DNA of 64,000 nucleotides from Dasyornis broadbenti (Eukaryota > Chordata > Aves > Passeriformes > Dasyornithidae): assembly GCA_013397935.1 (NCBI GenBank), contig VZRN01000521.1, positions 1,201,476 to 1,265,475 on the forward strand, given 5' to 3'. Shown here in pieces: positions 1 to 10,500 of the stretch (position 1 is the first letter of the stretch; every line of letters starts with the position of its first letter). The notes under the pieces are model-generated. The model had not been told where the DNA came from, made no database searches, and was given only the letters and a program-made list of their open reading frames with translations. Made by a program: the position numbers and the translations under genes.

Positions 1-469
1 TTTGTAAGGTTGCTTTGCAACATTGACAGTCAGTCAGTGTGGTTACTTAATCCAAGTACTTTTACAGTTAGAATATGTTGCCAGGAAAAGGAAATCAGCT
101 TTTGAGGTGCATTATCTCCTTTCAAAACTGTCCTGGGGGCACTTACTCATTATCCTGGAATAAAACAAATGAAAGATTTATTTTATAAAAATATTGTTCA
201 ATCTGTTTAGAATCCCTGGAGCTGAGTATTTTACATTTTTGTGGCTTGGTAAAATAAAACCAGCAATTAGTTTACATGTATTTATCATTTATGGTTCTCT
301 CCTCTTTGCAGCTCATTTTGAATACTATAATCCTGACAGATTAACTTTCCTACTAAAATTATTTTTATTTCCTGGAACTATGAATGAAATAGTTCCATGA
401 GAACATGTTCACTGTGACTGATGGAGGGAAATCTCATTCTGCTGGATAGTATTTTAAGCCGTTTCCCTC
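1..469. other. Non-coding spacer, no gene seen
   Basis: AT-rich single-copy-looking sequence. Open frames are short (the longest is about 68 codons) and match no family I recognise. No repeat or strong motif cluster was seen. Confidence 0.7.
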
Positions 470-527
470 ACAACAAAAACAACAAAAAAACCCCGCCACA
501 ATAAAACAAAACAACAACAACAACAAT
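470..527. repeat. A/C-rich low-complexity tract with (ACA)n
   Basis: The plus strand is almost only A and C here. It ends in a short run of ACA triplets at about 510-526. It is one of several such tracts in the window (see 14626-14830 and 50278-50308). It is simple-sequence DNA with no coding role visible. Confidence 0.8.
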
Positions 528-2214
528 CCTGTAGACTAATATTTGTGTCTGTATTTACTTATGTGAATTTGTATCATGACTTCAGCAACAGTTTTTGAAT
601 CTGACCCTTTTTAATAAATCTGAGAGGGGATAAATATTCTAAATGTTCCACGAAGATCAGTGAAAACATGTAGCTTGATAGGAAAAAAAATGCCCCAAGA
701 AGGCACTGGTAGGGAAAATGGCTGCAGGGTGACTGCAGCATACCTGAGAACCCAAACAGGGCAGAAACCTGAAAAAATCTCATCCAGGTGCCATGAGACC
801 TCATGACAAACCAGGAGACAGAAAATCTGCACCATTGGCTTTACCCACAGCTTATGTGACTTCTTGATTTAGATCATGTAAGAGGCTGGTTAAAAATCTG
901 ATTATGGTAGATGATGTTAAGTTTTCTCCATTTTTTCACTGCCATAACATTTCACTTTTCTTTGTATATGTCTGTTTGGTACATGTGTAATGGTATTCAG
1001 TCAAAGAGTCCTTCATGTTCTGAACCTCTTCTGCTTGTAAGCTTTACATTTGCAGAAAAAATAGCTAATTGTAACCTTTTTCCAGAACACCTTTTTTTTT
1101 GTAAATCTTGCTTTTAGCATTCCATTGCTCTTAGTGGTAATTTTTTCCTTTCACACAAATAAATTTCATCTGAGACAAAAGAGCAACTACTTCTGGAAGA
1201 CAGTGTAGCCCTGGAGGTGCCAAAGAACTGGTTGGATTGCCTGCACAGGTTAGCTGAGGAGCCACTTGCACCTTTCCCTTCCAGCTCTGCTGAACAGTGA
1301 GAATACATTTGCAATTGTAACATTTTCCTCTAGGAATTGTCCATTGCTCTTCCAGCTTTGCTTTATGCTGAATTTCAGGGCGGAGAGGGAAAGAGCACAC
1401 CCGTGCTGGGTAAGCAGTGGATATGGAGCCCTGCAGCTCCCACCTGAAGCTGGCTGGAGCGATGGCGCTGAGTGGAGAGGAGGCTGCCTGTGCACGCAGC
1501 TGTGGATGTGCTGTGGGATGCGGGAGCCTCTGCACAGCCTGTGGATATGAGCTGGGAGAACTTCAGCCTCTCTCTTACAGTAAAACTGCAGTTGATGCAG
1601 GGCCAGGGTACAGGCACTGCTTGAGCTGATAGCTCTGGGCCTTCCTGAATAGGAAAATTTGCATTCCCTTCTTGGAAAGTGTAATACATAACTTTTCCAG
1701 TGAATGTGCCTGGGCTATTTCCATTTTGTAATTGCCATCCTTACAAATTTACTATTTGCCATTTCGTTTTCACCAGCAAGTGTGAACATAAAATATCCAA
1801 AGCCTTTGTAGCTTGCTTTACAGAGGATTATTTCAGGCCTAGATGTAATGTTTGGGATCTGCAGTGAGAGATATGGCTTTCAAGAGGCATCCCGACACTG
1901 ACTTGGCATTCATGTCCCACCTGCTGAATGCCAGTGGGATCCTGTCCATTGCTTTCACAGGCTTTGGATCCCACCCAGAGCATTCTCAAAGACAGGCAGG
2001 AACTGGGAGTGTGGGCTGGATTAGGAAATTGCAAACTGTTCTGAGAGAGGTTTTCTTTTTCATCAAAATTTATTTTTGTCAACATTTTCTGAACAGGTCA
2101 AACAATGATAGCTCTGGAAATTAAAGAGTTTGTATCATCCTGTACAGTAATTTGTGGTATATTCCCTAATTCAATTTTTATACCATAATGTCTCCTAAAA
2201 AATTTTAAAGTTCC
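528..2214. other. Non-coding spacer
   Basis: No gene recognised. A GC-richer patch at about 1380-1640 has overlapping open frames on both strands (up to 134 codons). None resembles a known domain, and frames open on opposite strands over the same bases suggest base composition rather than coding. Confidence 0.65.
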
Positions 2215-2232
2215 ATTGTAAAACTTTACAAT
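2215..2232. repeat. 18-bp perfect palindrome
   Basis: ATTGTAAA, a two-base spacer AC, then TTTACAAT: two perfect eight-base arms. It lies in an AT-rich stretch. It could be a dimer-binding site or chance; nothing nearby decides this. Confidence 0.75.
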
Positions 2233-2470
2233 TATCAGAAAATTAAAGAGTGTTCTTTAAGTGTTATTTGTTTTGTATTAGACCAATTTCTTCTAAAATC
2301 TAGGCTACGTGTTTCTATGACTGTTATACTGCTTCATAGCAGGGTTATATGGTTACTGTCTGTTATTGTCTTATCCCACTTCGATGTTTGAATTTTGCAG
2401 CAGTTTTTAACATTTTTCTTCCTCTTTAAGCAGAATCAAACTCCCAGTTTCTGTTTTCCTTTGCCTGTGT

Positions 2471-2472
<2 letters not shown>
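2233..2472. other. Non-coding AT-rich spacer
   Basis: No gene, RNA or repeat recognised. Confidence 0.65.

Positions 2473-2513
<41 letters not shown>
2473..2513. repeat. Poly-T tract, 41 bases
   Basis: An uninterrupted run of T (poly-A on the minus strand). No SINE or LINE body or processed-transcript sequence is recognisable on either side, so I do not call it a retrotransposon tail. The exact length is likely to be unreliable in an assembly. Confidence 0.9.
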
Positions 2514-2514
<1 letters not shown>

Positions 2515-5500
2515 TTGCCATATTGTAGTAAAAACAGTTTTATCTTTACCTTCTCATGCAACATGTAAGCTCAAAGGATAGTCTGGTTTTGGCTAGAAGC
2601 TCCTAGAGACTGAACACAGGTATATTTTCCCCATTTTGACCATTCATCTTCATCTGCTGCTGCTTGCTTTCGCTGATAGCACAGTCCTTTTCTCTAACAA
2701 AGCGTTTATTCATGTGCTTCCTACTTACTCTGCTGATCACCTTGGGTGCTTCACAACTCTTGCTTCTGCTGTCATTTCCTCGCTGACATAGCCAGGAAGA
2801 AATCCCTCTGCCAGGTCCTTCCTGGCTCCGTGGGCTGCCTGCGGCTGGGCGAGGTGGACTCCCTAACTACCAGAAAGATTAAAATCAGTATCTGCTACTT
2901 AAAGCATCTTGTATTCCTGTTGTAGGTTTTATCCCGGTGAGTATTCCAAGCCAAACAATACTGTGGTTGTGAATTGTTGTCTCGCTTGCAGCCTTATTTC
3001 TCATTCTTGGCTTGTGTCCTAGGATGGGATCCAGAGCAGTCACTGACTACAGTGATACAAAAGAAAACACATCACAAAAGAAACATTTGCACAATCTGCT
3101 TGCAAGCACACTGCTCCTGTTGTGTGTTTCTGCTGAGCTGGCCCCTGAAATATAGGTAATTTAAATCCCTCAGGATGAAAAGTAAAAAAAAACAAACAAG
3201 CAATCAGAAAGTTGAACTCGTCTTAATCTCTTCCTTTTTGAAGAAAGAGGAAACAGAAAAGAAAAATCTTTTAGATTTTCACTTTAAGTGCTCTTGAGTC
3301 TAGGAACTGTGACAGAGAAACACTTAAAAATCCTCCTAGTGCTTGATGTCTACCCAAACTGCAGTGTTAGTAAAATTCTGCTCAGCACTCTTCTTCCTAC
3401 CTCCTCTCAACAAGACACTGGATCTTTGTGCAAGGGAGATTACTGCTTCCAAGCCAGGCAACCTTCTTCAAAATCTGTGCGTGAAATTACTTTGAGGATT
3501 TGGTGGTAAACCGCATCTCTGGTACTCTTTACTGAACCTCACTAACTACAGCAGTGATCCAGGCAGAAGCCTTTTTCTACGTCTACTCAGGACTGCCTAA
3601 CTAATTGTGTTTCCCAGAAATATGAATGATTCCCCCATGGAAGCACAGAAAGATTTATCAGGTGCCCAGCCAGTGTGTCCCCTTCTGTGCTACCACTGTA
3701 GAAGGAAAACAAGGAAGGAAAATCCAGCCCTACTGAAGACAAGTGGAGTTTTGTCTAGAAATCTTCTTCAGGAAATGCAAAGGGATGTAACAATGTTTCT
3801 AGTTAGCAGCAGAAATTGAAGGAGCTAACAAATTTATTATTAGAGTTGTTATTGTTATTATACTTTGAGTAACAACAAAAATAGATTAAAAATAAGACTA
3901 TAAGAAAAATGGTCAGAGAAGATGGAAACAGAAGTTGTACAGAAAATTATTTTTAGGGAGAATTAAAAGCGGTAAGAAATTGCATATCAAGATGAAGGCT
4001 TGTGTAGAGAGAAGAGTGAAATGGCAGCAAAATTAAAAGACACATTAAGGAAAAGTATTCTAAGAAAAAATACAGACACCAAAAAAAAAAAAAAAAGCAG
4101 ACAGCAAAAAGAGAGTCGATAACTTTATAAAAAAGGGAAAGCATGAAATAATAGAAGGTGAGATACAGATTGGATGACTGGCTATTCTGGCACACAGTTT
4201 GATGCCACTTTTTCTTTTCATTGGCGTAAATACTCCATCCTTCACTTATATATACATCTCTGGACATACAGGCAGAAGACACTTACCGCTGGCAAGTCCA
4301 GCATGCCAGGATTTTCTGAATGGGGCAGAACTGGTCTCTTAAGGTTATTCACACTTCTCTTTCTGCCTAGGTCATGTTTGGTGCATAAGAACTTGGGGTT
4401 TTTTACTATATTTCTGTAGTGTAATTACCTTTGCTACTCCAAATGGGCTAGATACAAATCTTAATCCAAATGTAACAGAGAGATTTTGGTATTTCAGGCT
4501 TCCTTTCCCCAATACAGCCAGTATTAAAATTATGTATTTTTTGTGTACTGGGATTCAGGAATAATGCTGTGTTTTCACTGTGCAGCTGGTCACTTCTCTG
4601 CCATGAGCTCTTACCTCATCACTGAGGGTAGAGAGGATGAATGTGAGCCTGTTTTCTCTGTTTCCAGCCACAATCCTGTACTTGGGGAGGACACCGTGCA
4701 TGTCCTAATGAGGACACGCAATCCCAGGCAAATCCCTTTGCCTCTCCAGGACTCAGCTGAGGAGCCACATCCAACTGGCTGCGATGGGAGCAAACACATC
4801 AAAGCTTCTCAAACACGGGGCTAAGGGGAGTCAAGTGCATGTAGCCTCCCGCAGCTAAAACCTCAGCTCCAATGGCACTGGAAGGTATTGAGACCAGTGA
4901 AAAGGCAGCAGCAGAGCCTGGATTTCAGCTACTGAAATGTCAGGGGCCAGGACTTGGGGCAAGAGGAGCCCACTTGGAAGCACAGCTGTGCAAACTGCTT
5001 CACTGACCTTTGCAATGTTCCTCGCTGTTCACTCATTTTTTCCCAGCTCAGCCGCATCTCTTTTGTTCCAGCAATGCTGCTACTCAGCGCCGAGCTGGGC
5101 CTGGTGCTTTGTTAGGTCTCTCCTTGGTGCTGGCACCAGAGACACTTCGCTTCCTGCTTATCTGGCTTCCTTGCTTCACCTTTTCTCTATCGCCCGTGTT
5201 ATTGTATCACAGATATACTACCTTGGGATCAAAACAGTCCCTCTCCACACATATGTAAATTCTAAATTACCTCATCGTTAATCTAGGAAGCAGGCAGCTT
5301 TCCATATTAGCCAGCAATCTGTTCCTCCACAACTCTGTGGTTCAGAGAGGAGCCCATGGCCCTTGGCGAGGTAGTGTTACCCACCCCCGAGCAGGACCCC
5401 TGCACTGTGCCGCTCACCCAGCTCCCGGTGGCTGTCCCAGCCCCAGTGCTCCAGGATGCCAGTCCTCACCCACATTCACAGGTGACCAACACAGGCTACT

Positions 5501-5830
5501 GCCGTTTAGAAAGGTGTGGTGGCAAAACTTTGTCAAATCACCCACTCTGGTCACTGCAGTTTTACCTAGTTACCCTGGCTGTCTGCCTTCAGAGTCCTTC
5601 TGCCACTGGCAGTTTCCGTGTGGCTGAACCAGGTGCACTGCCATGGTATGGCCACTAAGTTCGTCCCATTTGTGTGCTCCTCTTCCAGCTGTCTGTCAGT
5701 TAAACTGATCGCTCACATACATATTCTTGTGCTGCCTGCTTAGATATTAGTGCACCTGATTCGCCCCTAACAGGAGAACACAAGAAGCATGTGCTCAGTG
5801 ACAAATTGAAATGCAAGAGAATAAATTAAC
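2514..5830. other. Non-coding spacer with a GC-richer patch
   Basis: No gene recognised. It contains an A16 run at 4081-4096 and a short AAAC-type tract at about 3184-3200. A GC-richer patch at about 4930-5650 has overlapping frames of about 80-114 codons in several phases. None has a recognisable domain or convincing splice boundaries. Confidence 0.6.
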
Positions 5831-5892
5831 ATCTTTCTTTTTGAAAAAGCCATGTTTTGTTAACATGGTTTTTGTTCAAAACTGAAAAGAGA
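5831..5892. repeat. Imperfect inverted repeat (hairpin of about 60 nt)
   Basis: CCATGTT at 5850-5856 and AACATGG at 5862-5868 pair perfectly around a five-base loop (TTGTT). Pairing then extends outward with a G-T wobble, an A4/T4 block and several small bulges to about 5832 on the left and 5890 on the right. The size resembles a small precursor-miRNA hairpin, but the loop is very small and the arms are A/T-rich. A decayed short inverted repeat is equally possible. No known miRNA seed was recognised. Confidence 0.55.
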
Positions 5893-7039
5893 AATTCAAG
5901 CATTCAGGTAAAATGTAAGCAATTGAATTATCTTCAATATTCCTTGATAGCAATTGAGCAACTGGTATTGTTTTCGATGTACTTCACAACTGGTTGCCTT
6001 GAAAAACTGCTTACTGGTATATAATGTTTACCATTAACTGAGAAAATGGTCTGGTGCCTGAGTGGAGAATTATTGAAAGGGTGTTTATTGTCTTCTTGCT
6101 GCCTTCGCTAGGACTTAAAGAGGCACGAAGGAAGCAGGTTGGGTGATGCCCTGCTCAGGCGCTGTTTTCATTTGCAGCCACTAGTGAGTGCTCTTGAATA
6201 GTTTTTCAAGGCAGGGAGTCCTTGAACCCCACCGAACTGCAAAGCCTGGATCTCTGGCTGAATTTGTTGGAAACGGGAGAAAGAACGTGATTTATAAGGG
6301 GGAAAATGCAGTGCCAGCGGTGTGGAGGTGACTTCCTCAAACAGGGCACAACGCAGGGCGGCAGCAGCAGATGGGGTGGCAGGGACTTGGCTTTATTAAA
6401 CGGGATTAAAAATAAAACAGCAGTGCTGACAATCTGCATCTCGCAGTTGCTTTTATTTCTGTCCTCTGGTAATCCTGAGCTTTGTCAGGAGTTCCTATTT
6501 CAGCCTAGTTGTACCTGGTGTTACTTGTTTTGTCTTGTGCGTGTGTGCATGCCAGCTTGCAGATAAAGACTCTTAAGCAGGTCAATAAACAGCAAATTCT
6601 GGGTATTATCCTGGGCTGAAGTCTGAGCCCTGTACAAACAAACACAGTTATAGTTGGCTGAAAAGGTCATGATTTATTTAGAATTGCAAGGAACAAGTTG
6701 TAAATTATGGACACATGTAACTAAAGTTTTTTGATGGGCAGCTTCACCAAGTGAGTATTTTGGCTGAGGATTGATACTTGTCCTAACAATAAAATGAAGA
6801 CTTTGTATTTACATGCTTGGACAGAGCCTGAGATATTAATTCATTTAAGAAATTAATTAATTGAGACAATAGAAATATCTAGCACTATGTGATAATTTTT
6901 GTGCACCCAGCAATGGCAGTTTAGAAGATGTGTGAAGCCTCTCTGGATGTGCTAAACTCTTTCTTCTCTTCTGGGATAAAAGTCTGTAAAGCTGAGTGCT
7001 TCAGTTATCCAAGTTACTTTTAAAAATCTGCTGAAGAGA
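5893..7039. other. Non-coding spacer
   Basis: No gene recognised. A short TTAATTAATT-type run lies at about 6849-6862. Confidence 0.65.
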
Positions 7040-7420
7040 AACAAGCTCCATTGCGTGTGATTCTTAGTTAGTCATCACCAGTTAACTCCAGCACTCATTT
7101 TCCTCCACCCCCTCACCCTACACAATTCATACTCATTGTAATTAATTTTATGGCCTTTTTAGCAAAGGGAGACCTCTACATTTTATGCTACATTGCACAA
7201 GCAATTGAAAGTTGCAGATGAAAAAAACCCAAGCACCAAATGTTTAGCAGGTTTTTATTCTATTTTAAATGAGCAACCTATTTAAATCAATTATCAGCTT
7301 AAAATGAGCAGCCTGATCTAATTAGTGTTAGCCCCTGGTGGGTTAATGAATGAAAGGGAGGTGCTGGGCAGATGTGCTTTCCCCAAGGGTATTCTTCTAC
7401 TGACCACATTGACACAGAAT
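7040..7420. promoter_or_regulatory. Candidate enhancer-like patch rich in homeodomain sites
   Basis: Seen directly: TAATTAATT at about 7140, an AATTATC motif, the palindromic homeodomain core CTAATTAG at 7318-7325 and TTAATGA at about 7343. The 13-mer AAATGAGCARCCT occurs twice, at 7267-7279 and 7302-7314, 35 bases apart and differing at one base. Such clusters are typical of conserved developmental enhancers. The regulatory role and the boundaries are inference; no alignment was available. Confidence 0.4.
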
Positions 7421-9611
7421 CCTTCTAAGTGGGAGAATTTTATCAAACAAAATTGTTAGAACCCAGAATTATAAGATATAGAACTATTAAATTTGCCAGC
7501 AGAGCAATGTGTTTTGTGGCTTTGGAGTCTTTACTTTAGTTGCGTGGGGGTTTTTTGCCAGATTTTTTAAGACAGGATTTGTTAGTGTGAGATAAGTCAT
7601 TACAAATCCCAAATAAATTACTTTTAGAATTAGCATATGAATTCGTTTTTGCAAGACACAAGAATTAAAGCTACTTATGGAAAATGCCAACTAAAATCTT
7701 CAGAATCTTGGTCAATAAGCAGAGATCAGCTCACACCCATCATTTCTGTTCCTCTCTCCTGATTCTCAGTTCTCCAGTTACTTAAACATCATATCCTTTG
7801 AGCTTTATTATGTAGCCAATTAGTAAGTTTAATATAGGACATGCAAGTATAAAATATGATAAGTATCATTAAATGTGGCAAAGGGAGAAAGTGATGCTGT
7901 TAACGAATGGCCTTATTTTCTTATCCCTTTGACGCATTTGTTGACTATTCCACTGTGAGTGCACAGATGTTTACATTTTTGGAGGATAACATTTCTGGAG
8001 CCAAATGCTAAGTTGTAGGTAAATATTACAGTTTGCTACTGTGCAGGACTGCTAGGTTTCTTGTTCTGGATGTGACTTTTGAAGTAGGTCCCCCTGCTAT
8101 CCCCTCTCTCCCTGCATTGCCTGCTGCCCGTGTGGCTCTACAAGGATGAGTGGCTCGCACCAGGGTCCACGAGGTACCCCCAGGAGCCCATCTGCTGCAC
8201 CCTCCAGGGGGAGCTGGAGACAATTGTCTGGTGGGTTGCCTTTCACTTTTACAGATGTAATATTAGTTTTCTACATTCCCACCAGTCTGTTAAAAAATAC
8301 ATTTATGTAGACATGAGAGACTATAAAATTTACAATATTCTCAACCAGTAAAAAAAAATATTGACATGTTGACACTTACATGTTAGTCCTGGATCCTCAG
8401 GCTCTGGTAAATAACCAAGGCTTCCCAAATTTCTCTGTTTAACTGGGGCAAATAGATGTTGATGGATTATAACACTCTTGAACAAACTCTGGAGTGTTTG
8501 GTCCTAAGGGATCAGCTTTAAATGAAGAAAAACTTGCATGTTGCTGTTTTGAAACATTTTGTTCTGGAAGAGTCCACACTCTATATGAAGTGAAATGGTC
8601 TGATGGTCATGGGCCACTGAGACTTCAGCAAAAACAACTGCTTTACTAGAGAAGTTTTCACATTGCTTTGCTCAGTGGTATGCACACATATCTGTCAGAA
8701 AAGGTCAAAAGGATTTTTAAAAGATGGGTGTAAAAATGTCCTTTTAAAATATCCAAATAAGTGCATGAGGAGACGTATTAGAAAGCAACTGTGCAAAAGG
8801 AACTGCCAACTCACTTGCTCTTCCCAGGTTCTCTATTTCTTTTTTACTTCCATATTACAGACACTTTCCTGAACTTTCAAATCTTATGGCTTTGTACTTG
8901 TAAGGGAAACATTTTCATTAATACAGAAGGGCTTACAAACAGACTGATACACATAATTACACAAGGTCTGGATAGTTTCATGTGGAAGGTTTAAAACATT
9001 TGCTAAGTGACCTTGGTATGCTTTGAAAAGGCTAAATAAACTGCAGAGTGTGTAATTTGAAAAGTATATAAGAAATATGTTTGGGTTTTTTTTAATCAAA
9101 TGCTAGATTTAAGTTTTTTCAGAAAAATATCTGCTGCCTTTTGGGAAGAGAAACCAAGAAAAATAATTTCTGAGGGATTTTTTTTCTCCTTTTGAAAGAA
9201 AAATTAGAACCCAATAGATAATCACAGTTTCACCATGAGTTGTTACAATGATCTATTCAATTAACCTCATGAATATAAGCCCTATCATTAAATAAGCTAA
9301 ATTTGAGTGCAACAATTACAACTTTTACTAACTCGAAGCAGTGTAAGTATTAAGTGTTTAAATATACCAATATTGGAGCATGATAATTTTTAAACATAAT
9401 TACCTCTTTTATTATATTTTGATTAGATTAAAATTAATGCATTATTAAGCCATGATATGTTCTACCATCTACACCTCTGTATAGACAAAGATAGGAGTTC
9501 CCCCCCGCACACACCCTTTTCTCAGGTCTAAATTAATTAAATTTCCTTTAATTATAATTTACTAAAAAGCTCCACTTTCGCCACTATTATGTCTTTTGAA
9601 CTTCGGAATTT
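7421..9611. other. Non-coding spacer
   Basis: No gene recognised. A small GC-rich island at about 8080-8225 contains a 73-codon plus-strand frame (8130-8351) with an overlapping minus-strand frame. Neither resembles a known domain. The stretch 9240-9600 is strongly AT-rich and looks like the flank of the CpG-rich element that follows. Confidence 0.6.
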
Positions 9612-9656
9612 AAAAAAAAAAAAAAAANAAAAAAAAAAAAAAAAAAAAAAAAAAAA
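9612..9656. repeat. Poly-A tract, 45 bases with one N
   Basis: A run of A interrupted only by an undetermined base at 9628. No retroposon body is recognisable upstream and no target-site duplication was found. The N marks the tract as poorly resolved. It directly abuts the enhancer-like segment starting at about 9660. Confidence 0.9.
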
Positions 9657-9659
9657 GAC

Positions 9660-10340
9660 ACCAAACCCTTAAAATGGTCTTTTGCGAGAGAACTGAACTG
9701 TCAGCGAATTCAGGCAAAATTAATTATTTCAGCTTGATAAACCTTTTCATCTATTTGACTCCTTATACAGAAAAGCCAATTAATAATGTCAAACATGCTT
9801 TGCCTCCAGGGACCGGCGGGTTGTAATGAGTGTGTTTACCACGAGTGGCTGTAGCGGGAGAGCCGCGCGGAGCCGCGCTCTAATCGCGCCACACCTGTCA
9901 AGCTGAGTCTCATTATCTGTGTACCAAGGGCAAACCTCATTTTGTCAGGAGTGGTTTTCGAAGAACTAACAACTGCCTGGGGAAGCATACAGGACTGTCG
10001 GCCAGTAGACGAGTCACTTAATTACCAATCAGAGCAGCAGAAGCGAATTCCTAATGTTCTTTAGCACCGACCCAGCTAATCACCGGGATGCGCGTCTCAC
10101 CGTATCAGGGTGCCGGCACCAACCATTCATTTCCAGCATGAATCGGATTCAGCCGTTCCCTGAGCTCTGATAGGCTGGGATGGATCCCAGTGCTCGGGAC
10201 ACAGCGATTCTTCAGACACGTTATCGCATCAGTGTAACCCATCTGATCGCCTCTTCCCCTTCCTATTATCAGCTGGTAATGGGGTGGCTCTTGGCAGAGG
10301 TCACCTCGGGGGTCCCTCTGAAGCGTGTGTGTGCACATGC
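9660..10340. promoter_or_regulatory. Strong candidate conserved non-coding element with CpG-dense core
   Basis: This segment differs from its surroundings. At 9841-9890 there are nine CpGs in about 50 bases, including AGCCGCGC twice in tandem at 9861 and 9871, while the rest of the window is CpG-poor. An E-box CACCTG lies at 9892-9897, and the overlapping AGGTGTGG on the minus strand resembles a T-box half site. Many TAAT or ATTA cores flank it (about 9718-9790 and 10020-10080). CpGs persist to about 10250, and an AGGTCA half site lies at about 10300. There is no start-site architecture or open frame. An unmethylated, conserved enhancer is the best reading; a weak promoter of an unseen transcript is an alternative. 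Confidence 0.55.
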
Positions 10341-10404
10341 AAACAGCCCCGTAAGACAAACACAGGGCTGATCTTGCAGTGGATTATAATTCAAAAGCCA
10401 TGTA

Positions 10405-10500
10405 CACAATTACCTAAGCCCTCAGAACCTCCCCATGGGATAAACAGTATTATCTTTACTTTACATATTGGCAATGGAGACAAACTTCTGGCCTGTGACA
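10405..10500 (-). repeat. Possible ancient MIR-like SINE fragment
   Basis: The order of blocks follows the central part of a reverse-oriented MIR: a CCCTCA..AAC block, then AGTATTATC, then TTTACATATTGGCAATGGAGAC, which is like the 'tattatccccattttacagatgagg' region. It is highly diverged and was matched from memory of the consensus, so it needs RepeatMasker. Confidence 0.35.

Noticed and set aside
2473..2513. Poly-T as the reverse tail of a SINE
   Set aside because: No SINE body identified next to it.
9612..9656. Poly-A as the tail of a processed pseudogene or LINE
   Set aside because: No recognisable body upstream and no target-site duplication found.
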